Shown: piece after piece, positions 1 to 9,327 of the stretch
How the letters are laid out: each line of letters begins with the position of its first letter
Position numbering within the stretch: the stretch's first letter is position 1
Origin: Flagellimonas aurea
GTDB taxonomy: Bacteria; Bacteroidota; Bacteroidia; Flavobacteriales; Flavobacteriaceae
DNA length: 64,000 bases
Direction of reading: 5' to 3'
Assembly: GCF_017313785.1 (NCBI RefSeq)
Contig: NZ_JAFLNL010000006.1
Coordinates: 1-64,000 of the forward strand
Made by a program: the position numbers and the translations under genes
The notes under the pieces: model-generated
The model's database searches: none
What the model was told of the DNA's origin: nothing
Seen by the model: only the letters and a program-made list of their open reading frames with translations

Positions 1-12
1 ACTCTTCATTGT
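1..12 (-). rRNA. 16S rRNA, first ~12 bases only
   Basis: The reverse complement of the first twelve bases reads ACAATGAAGAGT, the usual Bacteroidetes 16S 5' end just before TTGATCCTGG. The rest of the gene lies left of the window. Three tandem promoters pointing at it support the call. The exact mature 5' end cannot be fixed from sequence. Confidence 0.8.
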
Positions 13-197
13 ATTTCCTTGAATGTCTGTCCGACACCCGGAATACCGAGTCCCTGCATCAAAATGGTTCATTTCTTAATTCTACGCTGTCGTTACAATA
101 TGTATATGAACTTCTTTGTTTCAAAAAACCGAATCAATCCTTCTAAAATCAAACTCCTTTCGGCTTTAACCACTTTACGTCTTCTGTAAAGCGGCTG
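13..197 (-). other. rRNA operon leader
   Basis: No gene is visible between the 16S start and the nearest promoter. This stretch would be the transcribed leader with the processing stem and antitermination elements. I could not assign individual box elements with confidence. Confidence 0.55.
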
Positions 198-227
198 CAA
201 ATTTACAACTGTTTTTTAAACTGGCAA
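198..227 (-). promoter_or_regulatory. rRNA promoter P1
   Basis: On the minus strand, TTG (225-227) and TAAATTTG (198-205) are separated by 19 bases, an exact match to the Bacteroidetes consensus TTG-N19-TAnnTTTG. The discriminator is GCAGCC, like the two promoters upstream. It is the promoter nearest to the 16S gene. Confidence 0.75.
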
Positions 228-323
228 GCTTTTTTTTGAAAAAAATCAAAACATTTTCCTGACCTCAAAAAACAATATTTTACATGAACTTTTCCTCAAA
301 ACAGCTTACTGTTTTTCGGGCTG

Positions 324-354
324 CAAATGTAAAACCCTTTTTTCGATTACACAA
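324..354 (-). promoter_or_regulatory. rRNA promoter P2
   Basis: Minus-strand TTG (352-354), 20-base spacer and TACATTTG (324-331), followed by GCAGCCCGAAAAAC. About 21 bases around the -7 box and discriminator are shared with P3, pointing to duplication or common selection. It lies about 126 bp upstream of P1. Confidence 0.75.
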
Positions 355-461
355 TGCTTTTTATGTTTTTTTTCAAGTCATGCTGACCTGTTAAAACCGC
401 TGCTTCAATATGCTTCTGAACTTACCAAAAAAAAACAAACCCTTTGTTGTTTTTCGGGCTG

Positions 462-491
462 CAAATGTAACACCATTTGATAAATAAACAA
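462..491 (-). promoter_or_regulatory. rRNA promoter P3
   Basis: Minus-strand TTG (489-491), 19-base spacer and TACATTTG (462-469), again followed by GCAGCCCGAAAA. It is the most distal of three tandem promoters aimed at the 16S gene. No coding region lies between them, so the whole 13-660 stretch looks devoted to rRNA expression. Confidence 0.75.
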
Positions 492-668
492 GAGGTTTTT
501 TCTCTTCTTGGTAGAATTTCTTCCAACTAATTGAAAGCAAAGCAGATAAAAATACAAAAAAAATCAAAAACACAAAACCGTACTTCGTTTAATCTTCCTG
601 CACTTCAAAAAAGACTCGAATCCATCCCTCCCTTGGCAGAAAATTGGTGCTTATATATAAGGTAAGTA

Positions 669-698
669 TTGTAGCATCTATACAAGGTATTATCTTTG
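669..698 (+). promoter_or_regulatory. thrS promoter
   Basis: TTG at 669-671, a 19-base spacer and TATCTTTG at 691-698 match the Bacteroidetes sigma consensus. It lies 36 bases upstream of the thrS start and would drive thrS-infC-rpmI-rplT. Confidence 0.65.
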
Positions 699-733
699 TC
701 CTTTAGATTATAAAAAATAGAAGTTCAAATAGC

Positions 734-2674
734 ATGATAAAGATCACACTGCCCGATGGTGCTGTAAAAGAAGTTGAAAAGGGAACCACTCCTTTTTCCG
801 TTGCCCATAGTATTAGTGAAGGGCTAGCAAGAAACGTTATTTCCGCAAAATTTAATGACACTACGGTTGAAACCACAACACCATTAACCACCGATGGCAC
901 TTTAACTCTTTATACATGGAACGATGATGAGGGGAAAAAAGCATTTTGGCACTCAACCTCCCACGTTGTGGCCCAGGCTTTGGAGGAACTTTATCCTGGC
1001 ATAAAGCTTACCATAGGTCCGGCCATTGAGAACGGATTCTATTACGATGTTGATTTTGGCGAACGAAGCATCTCGGAAAAGGATTTTCCGACAATAGAGA
1101 AAAAAGCTTTGGAGATTGCCCGAGGGAAGCATGACTACCATATGAGAAGTGTTTCCAAAGCCGATGCGCTTTCTTACTACAAAGAACAGGGGAACGAATA
1201 TAAGGTTGAACTTATAGAAAACCTTGAGGACGGCACCATTACCTTTTGTGACCACAGTACCTTTACCGACCTGTGCCGTGGTGGTCACATTCCCAATACA
1301 GGAATCATCAAGGCCATTAAATTATTGAGCGTTGCCGGTGCATATTGGAGGGGTGATGAAAAAAATACGCAATTGACACGGGTTTATGGCATCTCTTTTC
1401 CAAAACAAAAGGAGCTTACAGAATACCTCCAACTTTTAGAAGAAGCAAAAAAGAGAGATCACAGAAAACTTGGAAAGGAACTGGAACTTTTTACCTTTTC
1501 GCAAAAGGTTGGTCAGGGCCTTCCTTTATGGCTACCCAATGGTGCTGCGTTAAGAGAGCGTTTGGAACAATTCCTGAAAAAAGCCCAAAAGAAAGCAGGT
1601 TACGAAATGGTGGTCACACCACATATTGGCCAAAAGGAACTTTATGTTACCTCCGGGCATTATGCCAAATATGGTGAAGACAGCTTCCAGCCCATCCGCA
1701 CCCCTAAGGAGGATGAAGAGTTCCTGTTAAAGCCAATGAACTGTCCGCATCATTGTGAAATATACAACAGCCATCCTTTCAGTTATAAAGATTTGCCAAA
1801 ACGATATGCCGAGTTCGGTACCGTATATAGATATGAGCAGAGCGGTGAATTGCACGGGCTTACCAGGGTTAGAGGCTTCACTCAAGATGACGCCCACATT
1901 TTCTGTACTACGGAACAATTGAACGATGAGTTCAAAAATGTGATTGACCTTACTTTATATGTATTGAACTCATTAGGTTTTGACAACTTTACGGCCCAGG
2001 TATCTGTAAGGGACCTTGAGAATCCCGACAAATATATTGGTAATACGGACGACTGGGAAAAAGCGGAGCAGGCCATTATCAATGCTGCAGAAGAAAAAGG
2101 GTTGAATTATGTGATAGAAAGTGGAGAAGCTGCTTTTTATGGCCCCAAGCTAGATTTTATGATCAAGGATGCCCTCGGCAGAAATTGGCAATTGGGAACT
2201 ATTCAGGTTGACTACAATCTACCCAAGCGTTTCGACCTTACCTATAAAGGAAGCGATAACGAAATGCATAGGCCCGTTATGATTCACCGCGCGCCCTTCG
2301 GTAGCATGGAACGGTTTGTAGCATTGCTATTGGAACATACCGGTGGTAACTTCCCGTTATGGTTGATTCCGACCCAAGCTATCGTATTGCCCGTCAGTGA
2401 GAAACATGAAAAATATGCGGAAAAAGTTTTGAATTCACTAGAAAATCACGAAATTCGCGCGCTCATTGATAAGAGGAACGAGACGGTAGGGAAGAAAATC
2501 CGGGAGGCAGAACTCAAAAAAATCCCCTTTATGATCATAGTCGGGGAGCAGGAAGAAGAGTCTGCAACCATATCTGTAAGGCGTCATGGCGGTGAAGATT
2601 TAGGGAGTTTAAACGTAGATGCTTTTTCAGACTTGGTAACTACTGAAATAAATAGTACCTTAAAGTCGTTCTAA
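734..2674 (+). CDS. thrS: Threonine--tRNA ligase
   Basis: This cytosolic enzyme charges tRNA-Thr with threonine. At 646 residues it has full family length. Residues 1-60 form a TGS domain. An editing domain follows, with the metal-site motif HSTSH near residue 75. The class II catalytic core carries the zinc-site segment PMNCPHHC, motif 2 around [17 protein letters not shown] and motif 3 at [11 protein letters not shown]-terminal anticodon-binding domain closes the protein. The ATG at 734 follows a consensus promoter. It is first in the conserved thrS-infC-rpmI-rplT cluster, with only 30 bases to the proposed infC start. The identification is secure. Confidence 0.97.
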   Translation: MIKITLPDGAVKEVEKGTTPFSVAHSISEGLARNVISAKFNDTTVETTTPLTTDGTLTLYTWNDDEGKKAFWHSTSHVVAQALEELYPGIKLTIGPAIENGFYYDVDFGERSISEKDFPTIEKKALEIARGKHDYHMRSVSKADALSYYKEQGNEYKVELIENLEDGTITFCDHSTFTDLCRGGHIPNTGIIKAIKLLSVAGAYWRGDEKNTQLTRVYGISFPKQKELTEYLQLLEEAKKRDHRKLGKELELFTFSQKVGQGLPLWLPNGAALRERLEQFLKKAQKKAGYEMVVTPHIGQKELYVTSGHYAKYGEDSFQPIRTPKEDEEFLLKPMNCPHHCEIYNSHPFSYKDLPKRYAEFGTVYRYEQSGELHGLTRVRGFTQDDAHIFCTTEQLNDEFKNVIDLTLYVLNSLGFDNFTAQVSVRDLENPDKYIGNTDDWEKAEQAIINAAEEKGLNYVIESGEAAFYGPKLDFMIKDALGRNWQLGTIQVDYNLPKRFDLTYKGSDNEMHRPVMIHRAPFGSMERFVALLLEHTGGNFPLWLIPTQAIVLPVSEKHEKYAEKVLNSLENHEIRALIDKRNETVGKKIREAELKKIPFMIIVGEQEEESATISVRRHGGEDLGSLNVDAFSDLVTTEINSTLKSF

Positions 2675-2704
2675 AAAATTAAGTTTAATTAAAAAGTTTA
2701 CGTC

Positions 2705-3262
2705 ATAGCAATTAGAAGAAGATTTAGACCCCAACCTAGGAGGGAAAACAAAAACCCTCACAACATCAATGAAAAAATAAAGGCCCGAGAAGTACGTCTT
2801 GTCGGGGACAATGTTGAAATGGGTGTTTACCCCATTTCCAAAGCAAGGGAAATAGCCACGGAACAGGAATTGGATTTGGTAGAGATTTCGCCAAACGCCG
2901 AACCTCCTGTTTGCAAGGTAATGGATTATAAAAAGTTCCTTTACGAACAGAAAAAACGTGATAAGGCCATGAAGGCCAAAGCTAGTAAAGTTGTAGTAAA
3001 GGAAATCAGGTTTGGACCACAAACGGATGACCATGATTATGAATTTAAAAAGCGACATGCTGAAAAATTCTTGAAAGACGGTGCCAAACTAAAAGCCTAT
3101 GTATTCTTTAAAGGACGTTCCATCGTTTATAAAGATCAGGGTGAAATATTACTTCTAAAATTGGCCCAAGAATTGGAAGACCTTGGTAAGGTTGAACAAA
3201 TGCCAAAATTGGAAGGAAAGCGAATGACCATGTTCATCGCACCCAAGACAAGTAAAAAATAA
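2705..3262 (+). CDS. infC: Translation initiation factor IF-3, probable ATA start
   Basis: IF-3 binds the 30S subunit, prevents premature 50S joining and rejects non-standard start codons. The first ATG in frame (2819) would cut off conserved N-terminal sequence. The frame stays open upstream to a stop at 2690, and translation from the ATA at 2705 gives a start like [14 protein letters not shown] followed by [16 protein letters not shown], typical of the N-domain. This gives 185 residues, normal for the family. infC often uses rare starts (AUU in E. coli) so that IF-3 represses its own synthesis, and ATA would fit. It lies between thrS and rpmI, as is usual. The product is certain, the start codon less so. 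Confidence 0.9.
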   Translation: MAIRRRFRPQPRRENKNPHNINEKIKAREVRLVGDNVEMGVYPISKAREIATEQELDLVEISPNAEPPVCKVMDYKKFLYEQKKRDKAMKAKASKVVVKEIRFGPQTDDHDYEFKKRHAEKFLKDGAKLKAYVFFKGRSIVYKDQGEILLLKLAQELEDLGKVEQMPKLEGKRMTMFIAPKTSKK

Positions 3263-3309
3263 AAACCGGACTTAGTTCGGTATAATAAGCGGAGTTAAAT
3301 ACTAGGAAA

Positions 3310-3507
3310 ATGCCTAAGATGAAAACAAAATCCAGTGCCAAAAAGCGTTTTAAGCTTACAGGAACTGGTAAAATCAAGAGAAAGCACGCTTTTAAAAGTC
3401 ACATTTTGACTAAGAAATCCAAAAAGCGCAAGCTGAAGTTGACCCACTCCACCTTGGTTCACCAAGCGGACGAGGACAACATCAAAGAACAGTTACGTTT
3501 AAAATAA
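3310..3507 (+). CDS. rpmI: 50S ribosomal protein L35
   Basis: A small basic protein of 65 residues that binds 23S rRNA. It begins [15 protein letters not shown] and contains the family's [16 protein letters not shown] stretch. It follows infC by 47 bases and precedes rplT by 89, the standard infC-rpmI-rplT order. Length and composition match the family throughout. Confidence 0.96.
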   Translation: MPKMKTKSSAKKRFKLTGTGKIKRKHAFKSHILTKKSKKRKLKLTHSTLVHQADEDNIKEQLRLK

Positions 3508-3596
3508 TTGTTCGACCGGTACATTATTTATTAACCATGGAGTCAGGCAAAAAAAAGCACTCATTATAGGGACGCCTGCTACAAAAAAATGACATT

Positions 3597-3941
3597 ATGC
3601 CAAGATCAGTAAATTCAGTTGCTTCAAGAGCTAGAAGAAAAAAAGTGATGAAGCAAGCAAAAGGTTACTTTGGAAGACGTAAAAACGTTTGGACAGTAGC
3701 CAAAAATGCGGTAGAGAAAGCGATGCTTTATGCTTACCGCGACAGAAGAAACAAAAAGCGTACTTTCCGTTCACTTTGGATTACCCGTATCAATGCCGGG
3801 GCTAGAATGCACGGAATGTCTTACTCTCAATTCATGGGGAAAGTAAAAGCTAATGGAATAGAACTTAATAGAAAGGTTCTTGCAGATTTGGCGATGAACC
3901 ACCCTGAAGCCTTTAAGGCCATCGTTGAGAAAGTAAAGTAA
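3597..3941 (+). CDS. rplT: 50S ribosomal protein L20
   Basis: L20 binds 23S rRNA early in 50S assembly. The 114 residues begin [16 protein letters not shown] and keep the motif GYFGRRKN and the segment [10 protein letters not shown]. It is the last gene of the thrS-infC-rpmI-rplT operon and is followed by a clear terminator. In some bacteria L20 represses this operon; no matching RNA structure could be recognised here by eye. Confidence 0.97.
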   Translation: MPRSVNSVASRARRKKVMKQAKGYFGRRKNVWTVAKNAVEKAMLYAYRDRRNKKRTFRSLWITRINAGARMHGMSYSQFMGKVKANGIELNRKVLADLAMNHPEAFKAIVEKVK

Positions 3942-3973
3942 AAAAGTTAATATAAACTTACCCCGCTTATTTA

Positions 3974-3998
3974 GATCCCGCCTTGTGCGGGATCTTTT
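3974..3998 (+). terminator. Terminator after rplT
   Basis: An 8-bp perfect stem (GATCCCGC/GCGGGATC) with a 5-base loop is followed by TTTTATTTT. It ends the thrS-rplT operon, 32 bases after the rplT stop. Confidence 0.85.
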
Positions 3999-4010
3999 AT
4001 TTTAAATAGG

Positions 4011-4034
4011 TTCTCGACTGCGCTCGAACTGACA
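4011..4034. repeat. TCGACTGCGCTCGA interspersed repeat, copy 1
   Basis: The core TCGACTGCGCTCGA followed by A-CTGACA is shared with 7574-7598. Here it lies in the convergent gap between rplT and the yjbQ-like gene. Two copies in the window in different settings suggest a small dispersed repeat. Confidence 0.6.
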
Positions 4035-4043
4035 ACAATTTAT

Positions 4044-4466
4044 TTATTGTCCAAAAGCTGTAATAACCAGCTTTCTTCCCGAAGCATGATTTCTATGCTC
4101 ACATAAATATATCCCCTGCCAAATTCCCATGTTCAATCTACCTTGCGTGATAGGAATCTGAACCGAGGCACCCATCAAGGAGGCTTTGATATGGGCCGGC
4201 ATATCATCAGGCCCCTCATAGTTGTGAACGTAATACGGAGCGTTTTCCGGTACCATTTTATTAATATGACTTTCAAAATCCGTTCTAACCGTTGGATCGG
4301 CGTTTTCATTTATTGTCAAGCTGGCCGAGGTATGCTTAATAAATACCTGTAAACAACCAGTTTTTATTTTTCTCAGCTCTGGAACAGCATCAATAATTGA
4401 ATCTGTAATCAAATGGAACCCTCTGGAGTACGACCGCAATTGTATTTCTTTCTGATAAAAATTCAT
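4044..4466 (-). CDS. YjbQ-like protein (UPF0047 / secondary thiamine-phosphate synthase family)
   Basis: This 140-residue protein matches the YjbQ/UPF0047 family, small trimeric proteins with weak thiamine-phosphate synthase activity whose main role is unsettled. Visible family features are GCLQVFIKHTSASLTINENAD, a histidine-containing loop around HINKMVPEN, and the C-terminal LCEHRNHASGRKLVI with histidines that usually bind metal. The length is standard. It is a single gene convergent with rplT and divergent from the HAD gene. The family call is firm; the physiological substrate is unknown. Confidence 0.88.
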   Translation of the reverse strand: MNFYQKEIQLRSYSRGFHLITDSIIDAVPELRKIKTGCLQVFIKHTSASLTINENADPTVRTDFESHINKMVPENAPYYVHNYEGPDDMPAHIKASLMGASVQIPITQGRLNMGIWQGIYLCEHRNHASGRKLVITAFGQ

Positions 4467-4563
4467 GTAAAAACATTCTTTGGTCCCAAATTAATATAAA
4501 GTTTACCAAATCAAAGAGTCAGTTCCATGAATAACAAATAACTTTGCAGCTTAATCAATTTGC

Positions 4564-5355
4564 ATGGATTTATCACAGATTAAAATGGTGGTCACCGATA
4601 TGGATGGGACTCTTTTAAATTCCAAACATGAGGTGAGCTCTCGTTTCTTTGAAATCTACGAAGAACTCAAAAAAAAGAACATTGCCTTTGTTGCTGCCAG
4701 TGGAAGACAGTACCACAGTATGGTGGACAAATTGGACTCCATAAAGAATGAAATTTTGGTCATTGCGGAAAATGGAGCTTTAATTAGAAAGCAAGAAAAG
4801 ACCCTGCTCACAACTACAATTAACCAATCCGAAGTGCACCGCATTCTTGATACAGTTCGGCCATTGGAAAATGTCCACCCCGTTCTATGTTCCCAAAACA
4901 CCGCGTATGTCGGCGGAGATTCCAATGAATTTTTGGATATGCTACGTGAATACTATTCTGAATTTCAAATCGTGGAAGACCAAAAACAAGTGGTTGATGA
5001 CGTGCTGAAAATAGCCATATACCATTTTGAAAATTCCGAGGAACACATCTATCCACATGTAAAACATCTGGAGGGAGACCTGAAAGTCAAAGTATCCGGC
5101 ACCAATTGGGTGGATATTTCCGATTTGAATGCCCACAAAGGCTACGCACTGAAAAAAGTAATGGACGAATTTCAGATAGCTTCCAACGAAATCATGGTCT
5201 TTGGCGACTATAACAACGATTTGGAAATGCTTGAACTCTCCGATTTTAGTTTCGCTATGGCCAACGCCCACCCAAATGTGCTGAAAATGGCAAAGTTCAG
5301 AACGGATAGCAATGATAATTTTGGCGTGGAGCGTATTTTGGAAAAATTGCTTTAA
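4564..5355 (+). CDS. Cof-type HAD family hydrolase
   Basis: A 263-residue HAD phosphatase of the Cof/YbiV class, which dephosphorylate sugar phosphates and other small metabolites in the cytosol. Motif I is VVTDMDGTLLNS (nucleophile and acid aspartates), motif II lies around AASGRQ, and the metal-binding motif is GDYNNDLEML. The C2-type cap fills the middle. A -7 box TAACTTTG at 4539-4546 lies 18 bases upstream of the ATG. The substrate cannot be read from sequence. Confidence 0.9.
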   Translation: MDLSQIKMVVTDMDGTLLNSKHEVSSRFFEIYEELKKKNIAFVAASGRQYHSMVDKLDSIKNEILVIAENGALIRKQEKTLLTTTINQSEVHRILDTVRPLENVHPVLCSQNTAYVGGDSNEFLDMLREYYSEFQIVEDQKQVVDDVLKIAIYHFENSEEHIYPHVKHLEGDLKVKVSGTNWVDISDLNAHKGYALKKVMDEFQIASNEIMVFGDYNNDLEMLELSDFSFAMANAHPNVLKMAKFRTDSNDNFGVERILEKLL

Positions 5356-5440
5356 TAAGACAATATTCCAAACCTCTATACTTAAGTGATTTGCTTCTGT
5401 AAAATTTGTACCTTAAAGGACAAACCTTAAAAGCAACACT

Positions 5441-6328
5441 ATGGCATCTTTAAAAAAAGACGACATTAAACAAGAAGTCTTTGACCTTTACGACAAATAT
5501 GCCCACAACCAGATAGACCGCAGGGAATTTATGGAAAAGCTTTCCGTTTATGCCGTCGGCGGAATCACCATCGCTTCCTTGATGAGCTTTATTATGCCGA
5601 ATTACAAGGATACGCTTACCGTATCACCGAACGACCCTGAGCTGGATTCCAAATTCATTACCTACAACTCACCAAAAGGGGGTGGTGAAATCAAAGGGTT
5701 GCTCTCCAAACCAAAGAATGCAGGAGGTAAAATGGGCGGAGTCGTCGTGGTGCACGAAAATCGTGGCCTTAATCCTTACATCGAAGATGTTGGACGCAGA
5801 GCTGCGAAAGCGGGTTTTATTTCCTTGGCTCCCGATGCCCTTACCCCCCTTGGAGGTTACCCTGGCAATGATGACGAAGGCAGAACGCTTCAACGACAAC
5901 GAGATAGGGACGAAATGCTTCAGGATTTTATTGCAGCCTATGAATATCTTAAAAACCACGAGGGTTGCAACGGTAAAATTGGTGTAGTAGGATTTTGTTT
6001 TGGTGGATGGATTTCCAATATGATGGCCGTAAAAGTCCCAGATTTGGCCGCAGCCGTTCCCTTTTACGGAAGTCAGCCCGCAGATGATGAAGTGGCAGAG
6101 ATCAATGCCCCACTATTGATTCATTATGCAGGATTGGATGAACGGGTGAATGCCGGTTGGGAAGCCTATGAAGCAAAACTGAAAGAACTCGATAAAGATT
6201 ACGAGGTACATTTTTATCCGGATGTGAACCATGGGTTCCACAACAATACCACTCCCCGTTTTGATGAAGCATCAGCTGATTTGGCGTGGAAAAGGACGGT
6301 TGATTTCTTCAAGGAACACCTGAGTTAG
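5441..6328 (+). CDS. Dienelactone hydrolase family protein with Tat-like N-terminus
   Basis: A 295-residue alpha/beta hydrolase. Catalytic elements are a Glu in VVVHENRG, the Cys nucleophile in GVVGFCFGG, an Asp in GLDERV and the His in DVNHGFHNN, the dienelactone-hydrolase arrangement. The first 55 residues hold DRREFMEKL followed by a hydrophobic stretch, resembling a Tat signal or anchor, so it may be exported folded. The stop overlaps by four bases the stop of the convergent gene at 6325. The natural substrate is not evident. Confidence 0.88.
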   Translation: MASLKKDDIKQEVFDLYDKYAHNQIDRREFMEKLSVYAVGGITIASLMSFIMPNYKDTLTVSPNDPELDSKFITYNSPKGGGEIKGLLSKPKNAGGKMGGVVVVHENRGLNPYIEDVGRRAAKAGFISLAPDALTPLGGYPGNDDEGRTLQRQRDRDEMLQDFIAAYEYLKNHEGCNGKIGVVGFCFGGWISNMMAVKVPDLAAAVPFYGSQPADDEVAEINAPLLIHYAGLDERVNAGWEAYEAKLKELDKDYEVHFYPDVNHGFHNNTTPRFDEASADLAWKRTVDFFKEHLS

Positions 6329-7635
6329 GTCTTCTGCTTCTTTTTGCGGGCAGCAGGGAACAGCACATTGTTCAAAATCAAACGGTAGCCTGGCGAGGTT
6401 GGATGAAGTTCCAACTCGGTTTTGGGGTCCCCTACCCTATGCTGGTAATCCTCAGGGTCGTGACCTCCGTAAAAGGTAAAAAAGCCTTTGCCCTTGATGC
6501 CATGGATGTATCTTGCCTCCCCATTGATTTTATTCTCACCAAGCACCATTACCGTTGGCTTTACCTCTTTTCGGGTATAAGCCGTGGTCTGTCCCATAAA
6601 TCCTTTTACCAAGCTGGTATGGTTCTGGGTCAACATAGTAGGAACGGGGTCCCACTTGGCCGAGAATTCCATCAATGAGAAATAATCCGACTCCTTGGGC
6701 ACATTCGCCCTTTTATTGGTCATATCGATGGATGAAAACTCATACCGAATAGGATTTCGCTCCAACGTAAAATTGGTAAACGCAAACGTGTTGCTAAAAT
6801 CGAGCTTAGATTGATAATTCGCATCCGAAGGGTCCCCATCGAACATAGGCTCGCAAATATCAACGCCTTCAGCAGCTAAGGCAATATCAAAACTATCAGT
6901 GGCCGAGCACATGGCGAACATAAAACCGCCCCCAATCACATAATTTCGAATTTTAAGAGCCACAGCCAATTTTTCATCGGACACTTTAGAATATCCGAGG
7001 CTTTGAGCCAATGCTTCAGCATTTGCCTTGTCCTCAATATACCATGGAGCAGCTCTGTAGTGCCCATAGAATCGTCCATACTGACCTGTAAAATCTTCAT
7101 GGTGCAAGTGCAGCCAATCATACAGGGCCAATTTATCGCCCAAAACTTCTGTATCGTAAATTGTGGTATAAGGAATTTCCGCATAGGTGAGCACCATGGT
7201 CACTGCATCGTCCCATGGTTGGTTTCCCTTTGGGGAATACACCGCAATCTTTGGTGCTTTTTCAAGGATCACTGCATCTTGGTTTTGAGATGGACTACTT
7301 ATATCATCCAGAATCTGTGCAGCCTGTCCATCTGAAAGTACTTCAAAAGAAACGTCTCTAATCTGACATTCTTTTCGGATGGCCTCTCCATCTGGCAATA
7401 AAAAAGAGCCGCCACGATAGTTGAGCAACCATTGAACCTTTTGCTGCTTGGATAGCACCCAATAGGTGATTCCGTATGCTTTTAAATGATTTTTTTGTCC
7501 TTCGTCATCCATAGGGATTAGGATAACGGAGGCAAAAGATTGTAATGAAAATAAGAGGATTATAAAAAGAATACCTCTCGACTGCGCTCGAGGTGACAGG
7601 AATTTGTTGTTTTTAAAAGGGTACGTCATTATCAT
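6325..7635 (-). CDS. Conserved secreted protein of the Bacteroidetes type often labelled asparagine synthetase B
   Basis: A 436-residue protein with a hydrophobic signal-like segment (residues about 20-34) followed by ILIPMDDEGQKNHLKAYG and LLNYRGGSFLLPD. I recall these conserved features from Bacteroidetes proteins that databases call asparagine synthetase B. I see no ATP-pyrophosphatase signature, so the function is unknown. Both candidate starts (7635, 7629) lie inside the end of dnaB, giving an overlap of up to 23 bases. The first 20 residues run through the TCGACTGCGCTCGA repeat (peptide LSPRAQSRG), so the N-terminus seems to have been rebuilt by a repeat insertion. Confidence 0.7.
   Translation of the reverse strand: MIMTYPFKNNKFLSPRAQSRGILFIILLFSLQSFASVILIPMDDEGQKNHLKAYGITYWVLSKQQKVQWLLNYRGGSFLLPDGEAIRKECQIRDVSFEVLSDGQAAQILDDISSPSQNQDAVILEKAPKIAVYSPKGNQPWDDAVTMVLTYAEIPYTTIYDTEVLGDKLALYDWLHLHHEDFTGQYGRFYGHYRAAPWYIEDKANAEALAQSLGYSKVSDEKLAVALKIRNYVIGGGFMFAMCSATDSFDIALAAEGVDICEPMFDGDPSDANYQSKLDFSNTFAFTNFTLERNPIRYEFSSIDMTNKRANVPKESDYFSLMEFSAKWDPVPTMLTQNHTSLVKGFMGQTTAYTRKEVKPTVMVLGENKINGEARYIHGIKGKGFFTFYGGHDPEDYQHRVGDPKTELELHPTSPGYRLILNNVLFPAARKKKQKT
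7574..7598. repeat. TCGACTGCGCTCGA interspersed repeat, copy 2
   Basis: It shares the 14-base core and the following TGACA with 4011-4034. This copy lies in the coding frame near the start of the secreted protein gene at 6325-7635, just before its signal-like segment. Confidence 0.6.
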
Positions 7636-9160
7636 CTAGGTCATCATCACTGTTCATTGCGCTACCAAATGCATCGTCCGCACTGGGAAGATTTGGTGTC
7701 GCAAAGGGATTATCTTCGTCCGCATTCATCTTCGATTGGAATTCGAATGGGGAATCAAAGTCATCCAAGTTATCAAATTTACCTAGAGCACCCACAAATT
7801 TTAACCTAATATTTTCTAAACCACCGTTACGGTGCTTCGCTACAATAAACTCTGCCTGACCTTGGGTAGGGGTGCGCTCCTCATCGTCCCACTCGTCAAT
7901 TTTATAATATTCGGGGCGGTAGATGAACGATACAATATCCGCATCCTGTTCAATCGCTCCCGATTCCCTCAAATCCGAAAGTATGGGGCGCTTGCTTCCT
8001 CCACGTGTTTCCACTGCCCTGGACAACTGCGAAAGTGCAATCACTGGAACATCGAGTTCCTTGGCCAATGCCTTTAGGTTACGCGAAATGGTAGAAATTT
8101 CTTGTTCACGGTTTCCTCCTTTTTGACTTCCTCCAGCGGTCATCAATTGTAAGTAATCAATAATAATCAATCTGATATTATGTTGTGAAGCCAATCGCCT
8201 AGCTTTCGCACGAAGGTCGAAAATTGACAGTGATGGTGTATCATCAATGAACAACGGTGCTTTTTCCAAGGTTTTCACCTTTACGTTCAATTGTTCCCAT
8301 TCGTGCTTTTCCAGTTTACCGGTCCTCAATTTTTCCGATGACAAACCTGTTTCAGAAGAAATCAAACGGGTAATCAACTGTACGGATGACATCTCCAAGG
8401 AGAAGAACGCCACTGGGATTTCTGAGTTCACGGCAATATTACGAGCCATGGACAGCGTTAAAGCTGTTTTACCCATACCCGGACGTGCCGCCACAATGAT
8501 CAAATCACTGGGCTGCCAACCGGAGGTAAGTTTGTCCAATTTATCAAACCCTGACGGAATACCGCTCAGACCTTCCTTGTTCGAAATTTCCTCGATTCTC
8601 TTTTTGGCCTGAATCACCAAATTCTGTGCTGTTTCCGCAGAGCGCTTTAAGTTACCTTGAGTTACTTCGTACAATTTTGCCTCTGCATTGTCCAAGAGGT
8701 CAAAAACATCGGTGGAGTCGCTGTAGGCTTCTTCAATAATATCGTTGGAAATCTTTATCAAACTTCTCTGGATATATTTTTGAAGTATGATTCTTGCGTG
8801 AAACTCGATATGGGCCGAAGAAGCAACTTTTTGGGTAAGTTTAATGAGGTAAAAATCACCTCCCGACACTTCCAGCTTACCATCCTTCTTCAATTGGGAA
8901 GAAACCGTTAATAAATCCACCGGTTCGGAAGATTCGAACAGTTTGAAGATGGCCTCGTAGATGTATTTATGGGAATCTTTATAGAAAACGTCAGGATGAA
9001 GAATATCGATGACCTCATCGACACCTTTTTTGTCAATCATCATAGCACCCAACACAACTTCCTCTAAATCAACTGCTTGAGGAGGTATTTTTCCTTTCTC
9101 AAGACTGATAAGGGCAGATTTGTCCACTCTGTGTCCAACTATGGGGCTAGGTTTTTCCAT
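7613..9160 (-). CDS. dnaB: Replicative DNA helicase
   Basis: The hexameric helicase that unwinds DNA at the replication fork; 515 residues, normal length. The N-terminal domain (about residues 20-125) interacts with primase. The RecA-like C-terminal domain carries Walker A in AARPGMGKTAL (about 218-228), Walker B with LIIIDYLQLM and the LSQLSR motif. The C-terminal tail is acidic (DDDLDDNDVPF). No intein is present. DnaA-box-like sequences lie upstream at 9215-9269. Confidence 0.96.
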   Translation of the reverse strand: MEKPSPIVGHRVDKSALISLEKGKIPPQAVDLEEVVLGAMMIDKKGVDEVIDILHPDVFYKDSHKYIYEAIFKLFESSEPVDLLTVSSQLKKDGKLEVSGGDFYLIKLTQKVASSAHIEFHARIILQKYIQRSLIKISNDIIEEAYSDSTDVFDLLDNAEAKLYEVTQGNLKRSAETAQNLVIQAKKRIEEISNKEGLSGIPSGFDKLDKLTSGWQPSDLIIVAARPGMGKTALTLSMARNIAVNSEIPVAFFSLEMSSVQLITRLISSETGLSSEKLRTGKLEKHEWEQLNVKVKTLEKAPLFIDDTPSLSIFDLRAKARRLASQHNIRLIIIDYLQLMTAGGSQKGGNREQEISTISRNLKALAKELDVPVIALSQLSRAVETRGGSKRPILSDLRESGAIEQDADIVSFIYRPEYYKIDEWDDEERTPTQGQAEFIVAKHRNGGLENIRLKFVGALGKFDNLDDFDSPFEFQSKMNADEDNPFATPNLPSADDAFGSAMNSDDDLDDNDVPF

Positions 9161-9214
9161 GAATGCGAAAGTAGCTAATTAACCTTTAGTTAACTTTAAT
9201 TTTGACAATAACGA

Positions 9215-9269
9215 TTTCCACAGGTACTCAACAATTTAAATGTTGATAACTTAAAATACCTGTTAATAA
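9215..9269. promoter_or_regulatory. Possible DnaA-box cluster upstream of dnaB
   Basis: Three elements resemble the DnaA box TTATCCACA: TTTCCACA at 9215, TGTTGATAA at 9241 (reverse of TTATCAACA) and TGTTAATAA at 9261. The last two are exactly 20 bases apart. They lie 55-110 bases upstream of the dnaB start. Each deviates from consensus, so the call is tentative. Confidence 0.35.
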
Positions 9270-9327
9270 CATAAAAAAAATCGGGGACATAACCTAACTA
9301 AAATGGTCACCCCCCAAAAAACAAGGA

